Source: Steromphala cineraria (taxonomy: Eukaryota > Mollusca > Gastropoda > Trochida > Trochidae). Taken from it: a stretch of DNA of 64,000 nt. Both the position numbers and the translations under genes were made by a program. The stretch lies in NCBI GenBank assembly GCA_916613615.1, contig OU744725.1, positions 61,016,575-61,080,574 of the forward strand, read 5' to 3'. Numbering within the stretch: the stretch's first letter is position 1; each line of letters begins with the position of its first letter. This document shows, piece after piece, positions 60,591 to 64,000 of the stretch. The notes beneath the pieces were generated by a model. It worked only from the letters and a program-made list of their open reading frames with translations. It did not search any database and had not been told where the DNA came from.

Positions 60591-61298
60591 CCCCACGGTG
60601 TTAAGCACTAAAATAATCTTGATTAGTTAAATCACTCAACGAAAACATCAAGATCTAGTAGAAAATAAAGTACGAACTATTTTACTGCTTTAAAATGGAA
60701 GCAAAAATTAGTTTACGTCATACAGGAAATATTATATTCCCTCAGTTTACTTTGTTTTTACATAATGAATTACAACTACAACCGATTGATTAAGTATCAA
60801 GATAACTGATAGTTTTTAAATGTCACAAATAATGTACTACAGTGGATCGTTTCGTCTTAATCGTCTGAACTATGACCATATTTTTACATTCGTTTAACAA
60901 CAATTCATTTCAGGCAGTTGAGACAATATATAATACTGCACATAGACTTTAATATCTCTTGAAATTGTCATTTACAATAAGAGAGGCGATGCTATATTGT
61001 AAATTGCATATCAAATAATACTTTCATGAAAAATCAAATGTTAATATGAATTATGGATGTCTCAAGATGTAATATCCAGCTCAAATATTTTAGTGACAAT
61101 ATTTTTCGAATATGACAATATATCCAAAAAAATAATACCTTTAAAAAAATTTTTTTTTTTTACAAAAACAAAGAAATATTTCGCGAGTGATAAAATCCAA
61201 TTGTTTTTGTTGTTGTCAATTGACAAGTGAAATGTATTTAGACACTGAATTAACTCAAAAAGTTGACAAGTGTCCATTGCCAACATCTTTGGGCTAAA
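60591..61298. other. AT-rich spacer
   Basis: Contains a short poly-T run at about 61150-61160. Nothing else is recognised. Confidence 0.5.
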
Positions 61299-61560
61299 TT
61301 AGCGTCCTTGCTCCCCAGCTCAAGTGTTAGCGATTGGTCTGTTAACAGTGAGTGACAAGGGCTTTGCCTTCGCTTTTGTGCCCAGATTAAGCCGATTGAT
61401 TGATGATTTTGTGGCGATTAAGGCGAAGGATAAGAAGCCATTTCGTCAGCGTTGTATTACCGGTGACGGTTTGGAGAGCCTTTGGTCGGCAGCCTTTTAT
61501 CGCTCTCTTCAATGTTTACACTCATTTTTGGATTTGAAAATGACACCATGACGGCGATTT
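61299..61560. other. Sharp GC-richer island, candidate conserved non-coding element
   Basis: Very abrupt composition change. TGATTGAT (61397-61404), a PBX/HOX-like word, is followed by GATTTTGTGG. GCGAAGGATAAGAAG (GATA core) lies near 61423 and CAATGTTTACAC (forkhead type) near 61510. The plus strand is open from 61303 to 61551 (83 codons) with no ATG near its start. TTGCTCCCCAG at about 61308-61318 would be a plausible splice acceptor. The translated segment resembles no domain I know, so a regulatory element is favoured over an exon. Confidence 0.42.
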
Positions 61561-63279
61561 TGTAATATTTCTCAACACTTGACAGTGGTAAGTTGTCGAG
61601 AATAATTTATGGCTTCTGCCATAACGTTATGAAAAGCTTATGAATGAATGAAAAATGGTTTATTTAGTCGAATGATACTTATCAGTGATAAATGATAACA
61701 CTTAGGAAAGATGAACATCAATAGATGAAATCTTACAGAAACATGAAAAGAGAAAAATATGAAGACTTTCAATTGAGATATGAAAGGTATATAAATCATA
61801 TAATTCAAAATATTTTTGATTAATTGCATTCATTTTCAATTTAATTTCACTCATATAACCAATTTAATCAGGCCGTTATAAATGTCAGTTTTTAAGATTA
61901 ACTCCCTCAATTATCTTTTATTTCTTATTGGTCAATTACACTTTCTTAATTGGTTTATTTCATAAACGAGTCAATGTAGATTTGAAATAATGAAAATTGT
62001 AACAACATATGTATGAAACTAAGATATGACTGAAGGGCCAGCTTGAGGTATAAATAATGATCTGATGGAAAAACAATGACTATTCGCAATTATTTAATTT
62101 AACAATATATGAATCTATAACAAAATTAAGTTTTTCATCAAATGTTCAAGTTTATGAAATCCAAATACCTTAACTGTCACTACTGATGAACTCGTGTGCA
62201 TCAAAAAGTATTTTGTTGTTGCGTTTAGTTACAGACAAGGCTACTCTTCAAGGCTAATCTGCATTTATCTACCAATTTCTTCTAATTATATCATTATTAA
62301 TATAGAATATAAAAAAGATTCATACAAAGGTATTTGCACATTTTACGTATAACTAATCTAATTTAATTATGTCAAATGGTTTTTTTTTATGAATGGACAT
62401 TAATAATTTAATACTGAAATACTGCATAATTCTCTGCACAGATAAAGCCATAAAGGATGGTGCTCTCATTTCTTTGGATAATTAATTCTTAATCTATCAA
62501 TTAATTTGAAATTAAATGTTAAACTTGTTTCTAACCAGGATATAAACAGGTTGAAATAACTCTTTCATTCTCTTTCCATTCGAAAGTCTTTGTAAAAAGT
62601 ATTGTAAAAAGGTCACGTAAAGAATCTGAGGACTGTTTGATACAAGATAAATCACATGAATCACTGTCACCAATTCAAAGGGGCTTTTTTAATAGTACCT
62701 ATCAGAGATTGTCATTTTGTTTTCTTATAATGTTAAACATAAACCTATTCTTTCAAAATCCTTGAATGAAATTCTATAATACATTTTCTGAGTTTATTTC
62801 GTAAGCTTGACATCGGATATCTCTGATAAAACATATAATCACAAAACCTTTATTTTTGTGGTTAAAAAATGTATATTGCACTTTCAATATTTATTTAGAA
62901 AGCTTGACATGTTTTATCTAGACTGTATAAAGGCTCACTTAATCTATTCCGGTTTTACTCGTTGTTTTTTATACTTAGTAAACTATTTATCAATATTCTA
63001 TGGAAAAATCAATTTCATAGTATTGTTTGCACAATTAACAAAATCAACACAATGTGATATAGATATACAAAACATTTTGAATTGCAATAAACACCTACAA
63101 TTTCATGTAAATATTGCACCAAAGTTACGAAGTCGTAAACTTAACGAAGTCGTACCTTAGATCGCATCATGGTGATCACTCGGTTGCTCTCGTTATGTGA
63201 CAGATGTCGTATATATCATACATATTCTAAATTCTGATCAGATCACAAAAAGTAAACAAAAGATAAATTTACATTTTGA
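61561..63279. other. AT-rich spacer
   Basis: No gene. A 117-codon open frame at 62807-63160 does not begin with ATG and shows no known domain. Its AT-rich composition matches the spacer. Confidence 0.45.
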
Positions 63280-63760
63280 CTCTGTGCTACTGGTAAAGAG
63301 TAATTTTCGGTAATTGCTGTCACTTTCACGCCGGCGAGCAATTTCATAGGCTGTCGGTGTATCTACACCAATGCCTGCTACAGTGAAATATACAGCATAG
63401 TGTTGATTTCATCCGAGATCAAACGGTATCAAATTACAATAATTGCCAAAAGGATTTGACTTTGGCAAACTGCAGCTTGCGAGGGGTCAAAGCGTAGATA
63501 ATTATTCGCAATTTTTTCGAGAGCCCAGAAAGGGTAATTTGAGTCTTAAGATGAGCTTTATTCTTGCTTCTCGTCCATCAACGACTGCTAGATGTGATTT
63601 CGTTGATAACAAACGTTGATTTCTCCTCTGGTAAAACGATTCAGCAATTTATGATAGGATAATCACATTACCCACACTACATCTTTTCACCAGCCAAGCC
63701 TGAGGGGTAACGACTCTAACACCACGGGTTGTGTAAGAAAACAGAGGGTGGCGATCGTTC
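63280..63760. other. GC-richer island, candidate conserved non-coding element
   Basis: High-complexity block with GGATTTGACTTTGGCAAAC near 63452, GGGGTCAAAGCG near 63484 (nuclear-receptor-like), GATAATTATTCGC near 63497 and GAGCTTTATTCTTGC near 63553. No recognised coding frame. Confidence 0.4.
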
Positions 63761-64000
63761 AACATTAGTTATGATTAGGCTATCATGACAAGTTTGATGT
63801 AAAAGGAATCTATAATATCTGGAAATAATTGGAAACCTAAATATACGTAACGATCGAACGCAAACAATGCCAAATCGAGACCGGTTAACGTCAACGCTTA
63901 AACTCACGTTAAACGTCAACGTAACTCGATTAAACTCTTAACAACATCAGATTAAGGATGATTCCATTATGAAAGTATGATAGTTAAGAGACTTATACAG
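63761..64000. other. AT-rich end of window with CGTCAACG motif repeat
   Basis: GTTAACGTCAACG near 63886 and GTTAAACGTCAACG near 63908 form a short direct repeat. Nothing else is recognised. The sequence runs off the window. Confidence 0.35.

Noticed and set aside
62807..63160. 117-codon plus-strand frame
   Set aside because: It does not begin with ATG, its composition is that of the AT-rich spacer, and no domain or splice context is seen.

Overview
This window reads as a gene-free stretch of an AT-rich invertebrate animal genome. GC is about one third by eye. Microsatellites, minisatellites, short non-autonomous transposons and Penelope-like inverted repeats are all present. I found no exon I can name, no rRNA, no credible tRNA and no bacterial operon structure. 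The longest open frames (60 to about 220 codons) fall in repeats, in pyrimidine tracts or in GC-richer non-coding islands, and many lack an ATG. The mobile-element style (TTAA-flanked miniature elements, a TA-flanked pogo-like element, hammerhead-like Penelope termini, a short tail ending in TTA repeats) fits a marine lophotrochozoan such as a mollusc. That placement is inference only.

Layout. 1-6.7 kb: AT-rich spacer with small decayed duplications, plus one island at 4.6-5.0 kb. 6.7-10.6 kb: a nest of one TTAA-flanked MITE family (copies A-E and a diverged relative). 11.0-19.6 kb: several GC-richer, high-complexity islands, interrupted by a 0.7-kb CT-rich tract at 15.4-16.1 kb. 20.3 kb: a Penelope-like inverted repeat with a decayed hammerhead-like core. 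21-25 kb: islands with CRE, E-box and nuclear-receptor-type sites. 26-30 kb: very AT-rich, with a double CRE. 30.2-35.6 kb: a promoter-like block followed by large islands. 36.4 kb: a 15-bp minisatellite. 37-44 kb: AT-rich with islands, an 81-bp repeat and a 115-bp tandem array carrying splice-donor consensus sites. 44.9-47.4 kb: the largest and most GC-rich island. 50-54 kb: a second Penelope-like inverted repeat, a pogo-like MITE, another island and more TTAA MITEs. 55.0-56.4 kb: a mixed 24/22-bp minisatellite. 57.7-59.3 kb: a 22-bp minisatellite and a decayed longer repeat with a MITE inserted in it. 59.8-63.8 kb: three further islands.

The best overall interpretation is an intergenic or intronic regulatory landscape. 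About two dozen 0.2-1.5 kb islands of higher GC and complexity, many with homeodomain, SOX, PBX or CREB type sites, stand in AT-rich repeat-bearing spacer. This is the usual architecture of conserved non-coding elements around a developmental gene lying outside the window. Cross-species alignment, which I cannot run, would decide it.
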